Assembly: GCA_021770345.1 (NCBI GenBank)
Contig: JAETRD010000002.1
Span: 1-64,000 of the forward strand
From: Lachnospiraceae bacterium
GTDB taxonomy: Bacteria > Bacillota > Clostridia > Lachnospirales > Lachnospiraceae
Length of the DNA stretch: 64,000 bases
Direction: 5' to 3'
Of the stretch, positions 44,799-53,165 are shown in pieces; position 1 is the first letter of the stretch; each line of letters opens with the position of its first letter. Position numbers and translations under genes: made by a program. The notes under the pieces were generated by a model. That model saw only the letters and a program-made list of their open reading frames with translations, made no database searches and was not told where the DNA came from.

Positions 44799-45554
44799 GT
44801 GAGGGTTATCTATGTATTCTATGCGGACGCATTCTGGCTGCAGAATTTTCTGATGGATTTTGCGGCGCTGTGCGGCGCGAACTATTTTTTAAAACGGCGT
44901 CGAAAGACAGGAAGGCTGGCGGCACTCGCAGCGCTGTATGCAGTGATATCCGTGGTGGTGCTGCTCGCAGTGCATAATTATGTCCTGTATCTGCTTTTGA
45001 CGCACTTTGTCATAAACACAGGCATGGTATGGCTCTGCTTCGGAGGGCGCGGGAAGCGGGAATTTCTGGAGAACTGGGCGGCCGTATACATATGCGTGAT
45101 ACTGCTGGGAGGGATCTGTCAGTGGATCGGAAATATGTGGCTGCCCGCCTTTGCGCTGGGGTATGGGGTACTGACATATCTTATGCGGCGCAAGGACTTC
45201 GCAAACCAGCTTTTTGCGGTGAGCCTGAAAAAGGAAGACCGCAGGAAAGAGCTGCGCGCCTACTGGGACAGCGGAAACCAGCTGCGGGATCCCTACACGG
45301 GGCAGGCGATCAGTATTATCAGCCACGGGGCCGCGGCGGAGTTTGTGAACCGCGAAACGGACGCTATCCGGTATGTGCCGTTTCGGGCGCTCGGGATGGA
45401 GCATGGACTGATGGAAGTCCTTACGGTGGAGGAACTGTGCATCTATGACGGACACAGGAAACACCGGATCGCGCCTGCCGCGATCGGGATTGCAAACCCG
45501 GGATTGCTGGAACAAAAAGAGTATGACATGATTTTGCATGCTTCTTTGATGTAA
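44799..45554 (+). CDS. spoIIGA: Sigma-E processing protease SpoIIGA
   Basis: 251 residues: five membrane helices in the first 135 residues, then a cytoplasmic aspartic-protease-like domain with YWDSGNQLRDPYTGQ near 160, which contains the catalytic D-S/T-G triad. It cleaves pro-sigma-E in the mother cell once activated by SpoIIR. GTG 44799 (VRVIYVFYADAFW) matches the family start; a GTG seven codons earlier is possible. Directly upstream of sigE, as in other spore formers. Confidence 0.93.
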   Translation: MRVIYVFYADAFWLQNFLMDFAALCGANYFLKRRRKTGRLAALAALYAVISVVVLLAVHNYVLYLLLTHFVINTGMVWLCFGGRGKREFLENWAAVYICVILLGGICQWIGNMWLPAFALGYGVLTYLMRRKDFANQLFAVSLKKEDRRKELRAYWDSGNQLRDPYTGQAISIISHGAAAEFVNRETDAIRYVPFRALGMEHGLMEVLTVEELCIYDGHRKHRIAPAAIGIANPGLLEQKEYDMILHASLM

Positions 45555-45616
45555 ATTGTGTGGGTCTGCGGAGCGAAGGGCAAGTCCAAAGGCCACGGAA
45601 AGGGTAAGGGGTATTT

Positions 45617-46357
45617 ATGTACATAAAACTGATACTGCCGGAGTACCATATGAAGGGACTTCTGGCCGGAATTGAAAAATTATTCCACGCTGAGCGGGAT
45701 GAGGTATGTTATATCGGCGGTGCGGAGATTCTGCCGCCGCCGCTCGCAGGGGAGGAGGAGAGCACCTGCATCGCAATGCTGTCCGGGGACGGGGCCGAGG
45801 AGGCCCGCAAGCGTCTGATCGAGCATAATCTGCGGTTGGTGGTCTATATTGCAAAAAAATTCGACAATACGGGGGTGGGGGTGGAGGATTTAATCTCGAT
45901 CGGGACGATCGGGCTGATCAAGGCGATCAATACCTTTAATCCGACCAAAAATATCAAGCTGGCAACCTATGCGTCACGCTGCATTGAAAATGAGATCCTG
46001 ATGTATCTGCGCAGGAATAACAAGACCAAACTCGAGGTCTCGATTGACGAACCGCTGAACGTGGACTGGGACGGAAACGAGCTGCTGCTCTCGGATATTC
46101 TCGGGACCGACGAGGACGTGATATACCGGGATATCGAGAGTGATGTGGAGCGGACGCTGCTCGGAAAAGCGATTGAAAAGCTCTCCGGCAGGGAACGGAT
46201 GATTATCGAACTCCGCTTCGGCCTGAACACGAAAAACGGGGAGGAGAAGACGCAGAAGGAAGTGGCGGATATGCTGGGAATCTCCCAGTCTTATATCTCG
46301 CGTCTCGAGAAAAAAATTATGGGAAGGCTCAGAAAGGAAATCGTGCGCGCACAATAA
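45617..46357 (+). CDS. sigE: Sporulation sigma factor sigma-E
   Basis: 246 residues. The N-terminal pro-sequence of about 30 residues ends near the SpoIIGA cleavage region [12 protein letters not shown]. Region 2 ([29 protein letters not shown]) and region 4 ([22 protein letters not shown]) are complete. Mother-cell sigma factor active after septation; the sigma-E-like promoter of spoIIIA at 53115 is a probable target. Second gene after spoIIGA, with AAGGGG before the ATG. Confidence 0.97.
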   Translation: MYIKLILPEYHMKGLLAGIEKLFHAERDEVCYIGGAEILPPPLAGEEESTCIAMLSGDGAEEARKRLIEHNLRLVVYIAKKFDNTGVGVEDLISIGTIGLIKAINTFNPTKNIKLATYASRCIENEILMYLRRNNKTKLEVSIDEPLNVDWDGNELLLSDILGTDEDVIYRDIESDVERTLLGKAIEKLSGRERMIIELRFGLNTKNGEEKTQKEVADMLGISQSYISRLEKKIMGRLRKEIVRAQ

Positions 46358-46386
46358 AGCGGTGTGAAAAACAGAGAAAAGTGCAG

Positions 46387-46451
46387 GTAACAGTTTGGCT
46401 CAGGACTTTGCACTTGCTGCAAAGTCCGTGAGAACGTGTAAATTGGGCTGA
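46387..46451 (+). ncRNA. 65-nt structured repeat, copy 2
   Basis: Same length and inner hairpin as 28287-28351. The outer 5' arm reads TTGGCTCA in place of TCAGCCCA but still pairs with TGGGCT using G-U pairs. Two further single-base changes fall outside stems. It is located 30 bp after sigE and before the MBL-gene promoter. Confidence 0.5.
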
Positions 46452-46481
46452 CAAGCGCAGGCGCCGAAAGGGAAAAAGCGA

Positions 46482-46510
46482 TTGTATCTGCGGGCGGAAA
46501 ATAGTATAAT
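46482..46510 (+). promoter_or_regulatory. Sigma-A promoter of the MBL gene
   Basis: TTGTAT (46482-46487), 17-bp spacer, TATAAT (46505-46510). Confidence 0.7.
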
Positions 46511-46588
46511 AATCTCATGGAGAACGGTTGCGGTTTGAACTGAAAACCGGACTTTTACAAATGATGCGATCAGGGGAGGGGGCGTCTT

Positions 46589-48205
46589 ATGTTACTGGAG
46601 TTTTTAGGGGCGGCGCATGAGGTGACGGGAAGCTGCCATTATGTGGAATTTGGCGATAAACATATTCTTGTGGACTGCGGAATGGAGCAGGGAGCGGATC
46701 TGTATGTGAATCAGGAGATACCGGTCAATGCGGCGGCAGTGGATTATGTGTTTATCACACACGCGCATATCGATCATTCCGGATTACTGCCTCTTTTGTA
46801 CAATCACGGATTCCGCGGACAGATTTTTGCGACGACAGCCACGACGCAGCTCTGCGGCATTATGCTCAAAGACAGTGCGCATATCCAGATGTTTGAGGCG
46901 GAATGGAAAAACCGCAAGGCGAAGCGTGCCGGCGAACCGGAAGTTGTGCCGCTGTATGACATGAATGATGCGATGGGCGTGCTCACGCAGTTTGTGCCCT
47001 GCGATTACGATTCGGTTGTCGAAGTGTGTGACGGTTTAAAGGTACGATTTGTGGATGCAGGGCACCTTTTGGGTTCCGCGTCCGTTGAGATGTGGATTGC
47101 GGAGGAGACGGAGCACGGGAGGCAGGAGCGCAAGATCGTGTTTTCCGGGGACCTCGGACCGGGCAACCGACCGATGATCCGTGATCCGGAGTACATAGAA
47201 GAGGCGGATTATGTGGTGATGGAATCCACCTACGGGGACAAGGAGCACTCCGCACCGCCGGATTATGCCAGAGAGCTGGCGACGGTCATAAAGGATACGT
47301 TTATCCGCGGGGGCAACCTGGTGATCCCGGCATTCTCTGTCGGGCGTACGCAGGAGATGCTGTTTTTCATCCGGAGGATCAAGCTCGAGGGACTGCTGCC
47401 GGAATTTCAGGATTTTGAGGTGTATGTGGACAGTCCGCTGGCGGTGGAGGCGACAAGTATTTTCAATAAAAACGTCGAGGACTGTTTCCGCGAGGAGGCG
47501 CTGGCTCTGGTGCATCAGGGAATCAATCCCATCAGCTTTCCGGGGCTTCGGATGGCGATCACGAGCGACGAGTCGAAGATGATTAACTTTGACGAGAAGC
47601 CGAAGGTCATCCTCTCGGCTTCCGGCATGTGTGAGGCAGGCCGGATCAGACATCATCTGAAACATAATCTCTGGCGGAAGGATTCGACGATTCTGTTTGT
47701 CGGTTTTCAGGTTCCCGGGACGCTCGGACATTCGCTGTTAAACGGCGCGAATCAGGTGAAACTGTTTGGGGAAGCCGTGGAAGTGCGCGCGAAGATTTTA
47801 AATCTTCCCGGTATCAGCGGACACGCGGATGTCAATCAGCTGCTCCGCTGGGTGGGCGCTTTCTCGGGCCGGCCTGAAAAAGTGTTTGTGGTGCACGGCG
47901 AGGATCAGGTTACCGAGCAGTTCGCAGCACGCATCACCGAAAAGTTCGGGATCCCGGCGTATGCGCCCTACAGCGGGGATGCATTCGATCTGCTGACCGG
48001 AGCGTGCATCAGAGAGGGCTCAAGGGCGCGTGCCGCGAAGAAGGATAAGAGTTCCGGTAAGGCGTCCAACAACGTCTTTGCAAGGCTTCTTGCAGCCGGC
48101 GGCCGCCTGATGACGGTGATTCAGCGGTGCGAGGGCATGCCGAACCGGGAGCTCGGCAAGTTTGCCGACCAGATAAACAATCTGTGCAGCAAATGGGAGC
48201 GCTGA
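46589..48205 (+). CDS. Beta-CASP metallo-beta-lactamase (RNA exonuclease-like)
   Basis: 538 residues. Metallo-beta-lactamase core with ITHAHIDHSG near residue 57 (HxHxDH), later metal ligands in FVDAGHLLGS near 157 and FSGDLGP near 189, then the beta-CASP segment (VYVDSPLAV, SASGMCEAGRI) and the final ISGHAD near 409. This is the layout of the YSH1/RNase J-like MBL exonuclease family, which processes RNA. The last 70 residues after a Lys/Ser linker are extra. GGGGAGGG upstream of the ATG. It separates sigE from sigG. Confidence 0.9.
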   Translation: MLLEFLGAAHEVTGSCHYVEFGDKHILVDCGMEQGADLYVNQEIPVNAAAVDYVFITHAHIDHSGLLPLLYNHGFRGQIFATTATTQLCGIMLKDSAHIQMFEAEWKNRKAKRAGEPEVVPLYDMNDAMGVLTQFVPCDYDSVVEVCDGLKVRFVDAGHLLGSASVEMWIAEETEHGRQERKIVFSGDLGPGNRPMIRDPEYIEEADYVVMESTYGDKEHSAPPDYARELATVIKDTFIRGGNLVIPAFSVGRTQEMLFFIRRIKLEGLLPEFQDFEVYVDSPLAVEATSIFNKNVEDCFREEALALVHQGINPISFPGLRMAITSDESKMINFDEKPKVILSASGMCEAGRIRHHLKHNLWRKDSTILFVGFQVPGTLGHSLLNGANQVKLFGEAVEVRAKILNLPGISGHADVNQLLRWVGAFSGRPEKVFVVHGEDQVTEQFAARITEKFGIPAYAPYSGDAFDLLTGACIREGSRARAAKKDKSSGKASNNVFARLLAAGGRLMTVIQRCEGMPNRELGKFADQINNLCSKWER

Positions 48206-48231
48206 ATGCTTAGCGCTGAATACTTTTTGCG

Positions 48232-49017
48232 TCACATGCTCAGATAATTTCGGATGGAGCGCAGGGCGGATTTTTCGAGACGGCTGACCTGAGCCTGGGA
48301 GATGTGGATTTCCTCCGCGACCTCCATCTGCGTTTTTCCCTCAAAGAAGCGCAGGCGCAGGATATAATTTTCCCGCTCGTTCAGATGGTCCATCGCATCG
48401 TTTAGCGAGAGCTGTTCGATCCAGTTTTCTTCCCGGTTTTTCTTGTCGCTGATCTGGTCCATCACATAGAGCGTATCGCCGCCGTCGGTATATACCGGGT
48501 CGTAGAGGCTTAAGGGGCTTTGAATGGCGTCTAAGGCGAAGACGATCTCCTCTTTGCTCAGGCCGGATTCCTTTGCGATTTCGTCGAGCGTGGGTTCTTT
48601 TGTGCAGGTGCGCGACAGCAGCTCCCTCGTGTGGATGGCTTTGTAAGCGGTGTCACGCAGGGAGCGGCTGACGCGGATGGAATTGTTGTCGCGCAGATAG
48701 CGGCGGATTTCCCCGATAATCATCGGAACCGCATAGGTGGAGAATTTTACACCCATCGTGGGATCAAAGTTGTCAATGGATTTGATGAGACCGATGCAGC
48801 CAATCTGGAAGAGATCGTCCACATTTTCATGATTTCCGGAAAATCGCTTGATGACGCTTAAGACGAGGCGCAGATTTCCTTTGATATAGGTTTCTCGGGC
48901 TGCGGCGTCGCCCTGTTTGATGCGGGTGAAGAGGGCTTCTTTTTCCTCCTCTCCGAGTATGGGAAGCTTGGCTGTGTTCACGCCGCAGATTTCTACTTTA
49001 AATGAATAAGAAGCCAT
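48232..49017 (-). CDS. sigG: Forespore sigma factor sigma-G
   Basis: 261 residues. Begins MASYSFKVEICGVNTAKLP, the sigma-G-specific N-terminal motif that also binds anti-sigma SpoIIAB/CsfB. Region 2 (DDLFQIGCIGLIKSIDNFD), region 3 and region 4 (TQMEVAEEIHISQAQVSRLEK) are intact, with no pro-sequence. Drives late forespore genes. CGGAGG lies upstream of the ATG. Unusually it is on the opposite strand from sigE and separated from it by the MBL gene; in Bacillus it follows sigE directly. Confidence 0.97.
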   Translation of the reverse strand: MASYSFKVEICGVNTAKLPILGEEEKEALFTRIKQGDAAARETYIKGNLRLVLSVIKRFSGNHENVDDLFQIGCIGLIKSIDNFDPTMGVKFSTYAVPMIIGEIRRYLRDNNSIRVSRSLRDTAYKAIHTRELLSRTCTKEPTLDEIAKESGLSKEEIVFALDAIQSPLSLYDPVYTDGGDTLYVMDQISDKKNREENWIEQLSLNDAMDHLNERENYILRLRFFEGKTQMEVAEEIHISQAQVSRLEKSALRSIRNYLSM

Positions 49018-49120
49018 AGTTAGTTTATCCTCCGGGATTTTTGAATTGAATAAGATTCTGATTAAAGGATGCTACATTTTATAAAATTTTATGCAGTGCA
49101 ATTTGGAAGGAGCCGATTGT

Positions 49121-49531
49121 ATGAAAGATGTCATTGACGAAAGAAACGAGAGAGAACGTATCAGCAAAAGTATTATCAAATACTGGAATGTAAATTATGT
49201 GATTCCGGAGGTGCCGCAGGAGACTAAGGAGGCGGAAGCGCCGGCTGATGTGGAGCTCGACGACGAAATTATGGATATTATTAACAGTGCAGACGAAGAT
49301 GAGGTTATAGATGAGGCCGGTGAGCAGGAGGATCTTGAGCGTGCAAGGGAAGAGTACCTGAAGAACGAGAAGGCCATCTACAATGCGACAACCGGTTCTT
49401 ATTCCGGCGCTTACGGACAGAAGGCGGTCGAGGATGAGGAGACGAAGGGGCAGATTGATGCAATCCTGCATGCCCGTTCCGACGCGCTGCGTGATCTGAT
49501 CGCACGGGGCGGCGAAGAGGAAGAGGAGTAA
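49121..49531 (+). CDS. Unknown acidic helical protein
   Basis: 136 residues, strongly acidic (DDEIMDIINSADEDEVIDEAGEQED) and ending in a Glu run. Predicted largely helical or disordered with a short conserved-looking N-terminal part (ISKSIIKYWNVNYVIPEVP). AAGGAG nine bases before ATG 49121 supports it; an earlier in-frame ATG at 49091 has none. No family, signal peptide or membrane segment is recognised. It lies divergent from sigG and 50 bp before the DapF-like gene. Function unknown. Confidence 0.7.
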   Translation: MKDVIDERNERERISKSIIKYWNVNYVIPEVPQETKEAEAPADVELDDEIMDIINSADEDEVIDEAGEQEDLERAREEYLKNEKAIYNATTGSYSGAYGQKAVEDEETKGQIDAILHARSDALRDLIARGGEEEEE

Positions 49532-49581
49532 CAACACAAAAATCCGGCATATAATAGAATAAGAAAATGTTGGAGGTGTTT

Positions 49582-50427
49582 ATGGCAGAGATGATTCTGC
49601 GTAAATACCATGGGCTTGGAAATGACTATCTGGTATATGACCCGAACCGCAATGAGGCAGCGCTTACAGAGACACAGATTGCACTGCTGTGCAGACGGAA
49701 TGTGGGAGTCGGGGCGGATGGAATTTTGTACGGCCCTTTTTTTGATGGGGAAAAGATTATGCTGCGCATTTTTAATCCCGACGGCAGCGAGGCGGAAAAG
49801 AGCGGAAACGGAATCCGCATTTTTTCGCGTTATCTGCGGGATGCAGGTTATGTGAAAGATTGCAGCTACGAGCTGTATACAAAGGCTGGAAAGACGGGCG
49901 TCACCTTTTTGGACGATGAGGGGACGATGATGTGCGTGGATATGGGAACCGCGAAGTTTGCGGCAAAGGAGATTCCGGCGCTGGGCTTTGGCGAGGAGAT
50001 TGTCGGGGAATCCATCTTTTTTTGCGATAATTTCTACAACGCGACCTGCGTGTCGATGGGGAACCCCAACTGTGTGCTGCTGCTCGAGGAGATCAGTGCG
50101 AAAAAGGCGCTGCAGTTAGGCCCCTATGTGGAAAATTCCAGGTACTTTCCGAATCGAATCAATATGCAGCTGATGCATGTGCTGGACAGAAAGAATATTG
50201 AAATCGAGATTTATGAGCGGGGGGCGGGGTACACCTATGCATCCGGAACCGGCGCCTGCGCTGCTGCCGCGGCAGCCCACAGACTCGGCCTGGTGGAGGA
50301 TACGCTTGAGGTACATATGCAGGGCGGAAATCTTCAGGTGCGGTTTGACGGGGAGGGGCATATTTTCATGACTGGCCCGGTCGTATATATCGGAAAAATC
50401 ACGGTGGCGGAAAACTTTTTCGCTTGA
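49582..50427 (+). CDS. DapF-fold protein lacking both catalytic cysteines
   Basis: 281 residues aligned along the whole length of diaminopimelate epimerase (KYHGLGNDYLVYDPN, RIFNPDGSEAEKSGNG, ERGAGYTYASGTGACAAA). The two cysteines that swap the alpha proton in Escherichia coli (Cys73 and Cys217) are Ser here (Ser74 and Ser221), and His159 is replaced by Asn163. It may therefore not be a DAP epimerase, although such proteins are usually named dapF. The fold also contains other racemases and isomerases. ATG 49582 has GGAGG five bases upstream. No lysine-pathway genes are adjacent. Confidence 0.85.
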   Translation: MAEMILRKYHGLGNDYLVYDPNRNEAALTETQIALLCRRNVGVGADGILYGPFFDGEKIMLRIFNPDGSEAEKSGNGIRIFSRYLRDAGYVKDCSYELYTKAGKTGVTFLDDEGTMMCVDMGTAKFAAKEIPALGFGEEIVGESIFFCDNFYNATCVSMGNPNCVLLLEEISAKKALQLGPYVENSRYFPNRINMQLMHVLDRKNIEIEIYERGAGYTYASGTGACAAAAAAHRLGLVEDTLEVHMQGGNLQVRFDGEGHIFMTGPVVYIGKITVAENFFA

Positions 50428-50546
50428 ACCGTATACAGATACTTGCATTCGGAACGGCGGCGTGATAAAATACATGCGATTGTCGCATGAACGCAAATGA
50501 ATACATGGCATGTAACAGAAACGTTGCTGCGACGGTTCCATGATAC

Positions 50547-50587
50547 GTCAGTTCGAGACCTTCCTGACGAAAAACAAAACTAAAGGA
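50547..50587 (+). promoter_or_regulatory. preQ1-I-type riboswitch before queT
   Basis: GTCAG (50547-50551) pairs with CTGAC (50564-50568), with GTTCGAG in the loop (family GTTCnAG). An A-rich strand ending ACTAA runs straight into the AAAGGAG ribosome binding site of queT, giving the compact H-type pseudoknot layout of preQ1-I. The downstream gene is a queuosine-precursor transporter, which supports it. Binding would hide the ribosome binding site. Confidence 0.75.
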
Positions 50588-50596
50588 GAAAAGAAT

Positions 50597-51079
50597 ATGA
50601 GGAACAAGGGAGTACTGTTTATTGTTCGGGCGGCGATGATTGCGGCCGTCTATGTCGTGCTGACTTACTTTGTCAGCGCGTTTGGCTTTGCATCGGGAGC
50701 GATTCAGGTTCGGATTTCCGAGGCGCTTACGATTTTGCCGGTTTTCACACCGGCGGCGGTTCCGGGACTTTTTGTCGGCTGCCTGCTTGCCAACCTTCTG
50801 ACGGGCTGCATGCCGCTTGACGTGGTGTTCGGAAGCATTGCGACGCTGCTCGGCGCAGCCGGCACATATGCGCTCAGGAAAAACCGCTGGCTTGCGCCGA
50901 TTCCGCCGATTGTTGCAAATACCGTGATCGTCCCGTTTGTGCTGTCCTATGTGTATATGGCTGAGGGAACGATTCCGTTTTTTATGCTGACGGTGGGGAT
51001 TGGGGAGGTGATTTCCTGTTATATACTCGGGAATATCCTCTACAGTGCACTGAATAACTATAAGAATGTGATCTTCTGA
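50597..51079 (+). CDS. queT: QueT-family queuosine precursor transporter
   Basis: 160 residues with five or six membrane helices and the QueT pattern (AIQVRISEALTILPVFTP near 38, GCLLANLLTG, PLDVVFGSIATLLGA). It is probably an S-component of an ECF-type importer bringing in preQ1 or preQ0 for tRNA modification. ATG 50597 has AAAGGAG eight bases upstream, inside the preQ1-like leader. Closed by a strong terminator, it is a single-gene unit. The ECF energising proteins are not in this window. Confidence 0.9.
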   Translation: MRNKGVLFIVRAAMIAAVYVVLTYFVSAFGFASGAIQVRISEALTILPVFTPAAVPGLFVGCLLANLLTGCMPLDVVFGSIATLLGAAGTYALRKNRWLAPIPPIVANTVIVPFVLSYVYMAEGTIPFFMLTVGIGEVISCYILGNILYSALNNYKNVIF

Positions 51080-51084
51080 AAACG

Positions 51085-51125
51085 AAGACGACTGCGTTCG
51101 GCGAGACCGGGCAGTCGTCTTTTTT
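51085..51125 (+). terminator. Terminator of queT
   Basis: AAGACGACTGC (51086-51095 region) with GCAGTCGTCTT (51111-51121), followed by Ts. The T-run merges into the -35 of the argS promoter. Confidence 0.88.
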
Positions 51126-51175
51126 GACGGGAAAGATTTGCTATGGTATAATGTCGACAGACATTATACCGGCAG
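51124..51175 (+). promoter_or_regulatory. argS promoter whose -10 lies in a 26-bp perfect palindrome
   Basis: TTGACG (51124-51129), 17-bp spacer, TATAAT (51147-51152). The palindrome 51145-51170 (GGTATAATGTC, 4 nt, GACATTATACC) covers the -10 and the start point. The same sequence heads each 78-bp unit at 25633, where no -35 is present. It ends 4 bp before the ribosome binding site. Confidence 0.75.
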
Positions 51176-51187
51176 GAGGAAAATAGG

Positions 51188-52975
51188 ATGAAGAAAATGT
51201 TGGAGCTGCTCACGGAGGAAGTGACGAGAGCTTTCGCGGAGTGCGGATACGATGAAAAATACGGAAAAGTAACGCTGTCAAACCGCCCGGATCTGTGCGA
51301 ATATCAGTGCAACGGTGCGATGGCGGCGGCAAAAGAATATAAGACGGCGCCGATTCAGATTGCGGATGCGGTTGCAAAAAAGCTGGCCGGCTCGCCCGTT
51401 TTTTCGATGGCGGAATCCGTAAAGCCGGGATTTTTAAATATGAAAGTGGATGAGGCATACCTTGCGGCTTATGTGGCGGGAATGCAGGCGGACGAGGGCC
51501 GTTTCGGCTGCGAGAAGACAAAGCACCCGAAGACCGTTTTGATTGATTACGGCGGGCCGAATGTCGCAAAGCCGCTTCATGTGGGACACTTGCGCTCCGC
51601 GATTATCGGGGAGAGCGTAAAGCGCATCGGGCGCTTTGTCGGGCACACAATGATCGGGGATGTGCATCTCGGCGACTGGGGGCTTCAGATGGGGCTGATC
51701 ATCACGGAGCTCGCCGCGCGAAAGCCGGAGCTTGTCTATTTCGACGAAAACTACGAGGGGGAGTATCCGGCGGAGGCGCCCTTTACGATCTCTGAGCTTG
51801 AGGAGATTTATCCGACAGCCAGCGGGAAGTCCAAAGAGGATGCCGCTTACAGGGAGGCGGCGATGCAGGCGACCTACGAGCTGCAGCACGGACGGCGCGG
51901 CTATCAGGCGCTGCTTTCGCATATCTTACATGTCTCCGTGACGGATCTGAAGCGCAACTACGAAAATTTAAACGTCTCCTTTGAGCTTTGGAAGGGAGAA
52001 TCGGACGCGCAGCCCTATATTCCCGATATGGTGCAGAAGATGAAAGAGGACGGGTTTGCCTATGTCAGCGAGGGTGCGCTCGTGGTGGACGTGAAGGAGG
52101 AGACGGATACAAAGGAGATTCCGCCGTGTATGATTCTGAAATCGGACGGCGCGTCGCTTTACAACACGACAGACCTCGCAACGATCGTATGGCGCATGAA
52201 GGATTACCGGCCCGATGAAATTATCTATGTGGTGGACAAGCGCCAGGAGCTGTATTTTACCCAGGTATTCCGCTGCGCGCGAAAGACGGGGCTTGTCGGG
52301 GCGGACACAAAGCTTCAGTTTCTGGGATTCGGCACGATGAACGGCAAGGACGGCAAACCTTTTAAGACGCGGGAAGGCGGTGTGATGCGGCTCGAATATC
52401 TGGTCGAGAGCGTCAATGCCGAAATGTTAAAAAAGATAACGGAGAATCAGAAGTCAAAGGAGAACCTTGCTATCGGAGAGGAGGAGGCGAATCAGACGGC
52501 GCGGATGATCGCGCTTGCGGCCATCAAGTACGGTGACCTCTCGAATCAGGCCAGCAAGGATTATATCTTTGACGTCGACCGCTTTACTTCTTTTGAGGGA
52601 AATACCGGTCCGTATATCCTCTATACGATCGTCCGGATCAAGTCGATTCTGAATAAGTATCGCGGCCTCGGAAAAGATGCGTCCGGTGCGGTGATTGCGG
52701 GCGTCCATTCCGCGAGCGAAAAAAACCTGATGCTTGCGCTTTCCAAATTCAACGCGGTCATGGAAAACGCTTACGAGGAGACCGCGCCGCACAAGGTCTG
52801 CGCGTATATCTACGATCTGGCCGATGCGTTTAACAGCTTTTATCACGACACGAAGATTATGACCGAGGAGGACGAGACGGTGCAGAAGTCCTACATCCGC
52901 GTGCTGGAGCTGACGAAATCCGTTCTGGAAACCTGTATCGATGTTCTGGGCTTTGCGGCTCCGGAGCGCATGTAA
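51188..52975 (+). CDS. argS: Arginyl-tRNA synthetase
   Basis: 595 residues. N-terminal Add1 domain, class I core with NVAKPLHVGHLRSAIIGES near residue 121 (HIGH motif), and a C-terminal DALR anticodon-binding domain (GNTGPYILYTIVRI and after). The KMSKS region is the variant KPFKTREGG, as in many ArgRS. It charges tRNA-Arg. AGGAGG before the ATG. Monocistronic, with its own promoter in the palindrome described above and a strong terminator. Confidence 0.97.
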   Translation: MKKMLELLTEEVTRAFAECGYDEKYGKVTLSNRPDLCEYQCNGAMAAAKEYKTAPIQIADAVAKKLAGSPVFSMAESVKPGFLNMKVDEAYLAAYVAGMQADEGRFGCEKTKHPKTVLIDYGGPNVAKPLHVGHLRSAIIGESVKRIGRFVGHTMIGDVHLGDWGLQMGLIITELAARKPELVYFDENYEGEYPAEAPFTISELEEIYPTASGKSKEDAAYREAAMQATYELQHGRRGYQALLSHILHVSVTDLKRNYENLNVSFELWKGESDAQPYIPDMVQKMKEDGFAYVSEGALVVDVKEETDTKEIPPCMILKSDGASLYNTTDLATIVWRMKDYRPDEIIYVVDKRQELYFTQVFRCARKTGLVGADTKLQFLGFGTMNGKDGKPFKTREGGVMRLEYLVESVNAEMLKKITENQKSKENLAIGEEEANQTARMIALAAIKYGDLSNQASKDYIFDVDRFTSFEGNTGPYILYTIVRIKSILNKYRGLGKDASGAVIAGVHSASEKNLMLALSKFNAVMENAYEETAPHKVCAYIYDLADAFNSFYHDTKIMTEEDETVQKSYIRVLELTKSVLETCIDVLGFAAPERM

Positions 52976-53027
52976 AACGACAGTTTGCACGCTTCGCGAA
53001 CAGCCCTTATGCTCCATAAAATCCCCA

Positions 53028-53085
53028 AAGAGCCCTTCCGGGCGCTGCATTTTCCGATGCGGCGCCCGGAGGGGTTCTTTTTTTG
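53028..53085 (+). terminator. Terminator of argS
   Basis: GAGCCCTTCCGGGCGC pairs with GCGCCCGGAGGGGTTC (one wobble) around a 20-nt loop, followed by seven Ts. Confidence 0.88.
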
Positions 53086-53114
53086 TCCGTCCGAATTCGA
53101 GGAATCAAATTGCA

Positions 53115-53143
53115 GTCATAAAAGCAGAGACAAGTCATAGAAT
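53115..53143 (+). promoter_or_regulatory. Sigma-E-type promoter of spoIIIA
   Basis: GTCATA (53115-53120), 15-bp spacer, CATAGAAT (53136-53143), close to the sigma-E consensus (kmATA / CATACAnT). The spoIIIA operon is a known sigma-E target in Bacillus. Confidence 0.7.
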
Positions 53144-53165
53144 TAGACGTAAGGAGGGATGAGGT

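Noticed and set aside
46361-46588. Short minus-strand frames sharing a peptide at both 65-nt repeats
   Set aside because: The shared peptide only reflects the repeated DNA; the frames lack ribosome binding sites.
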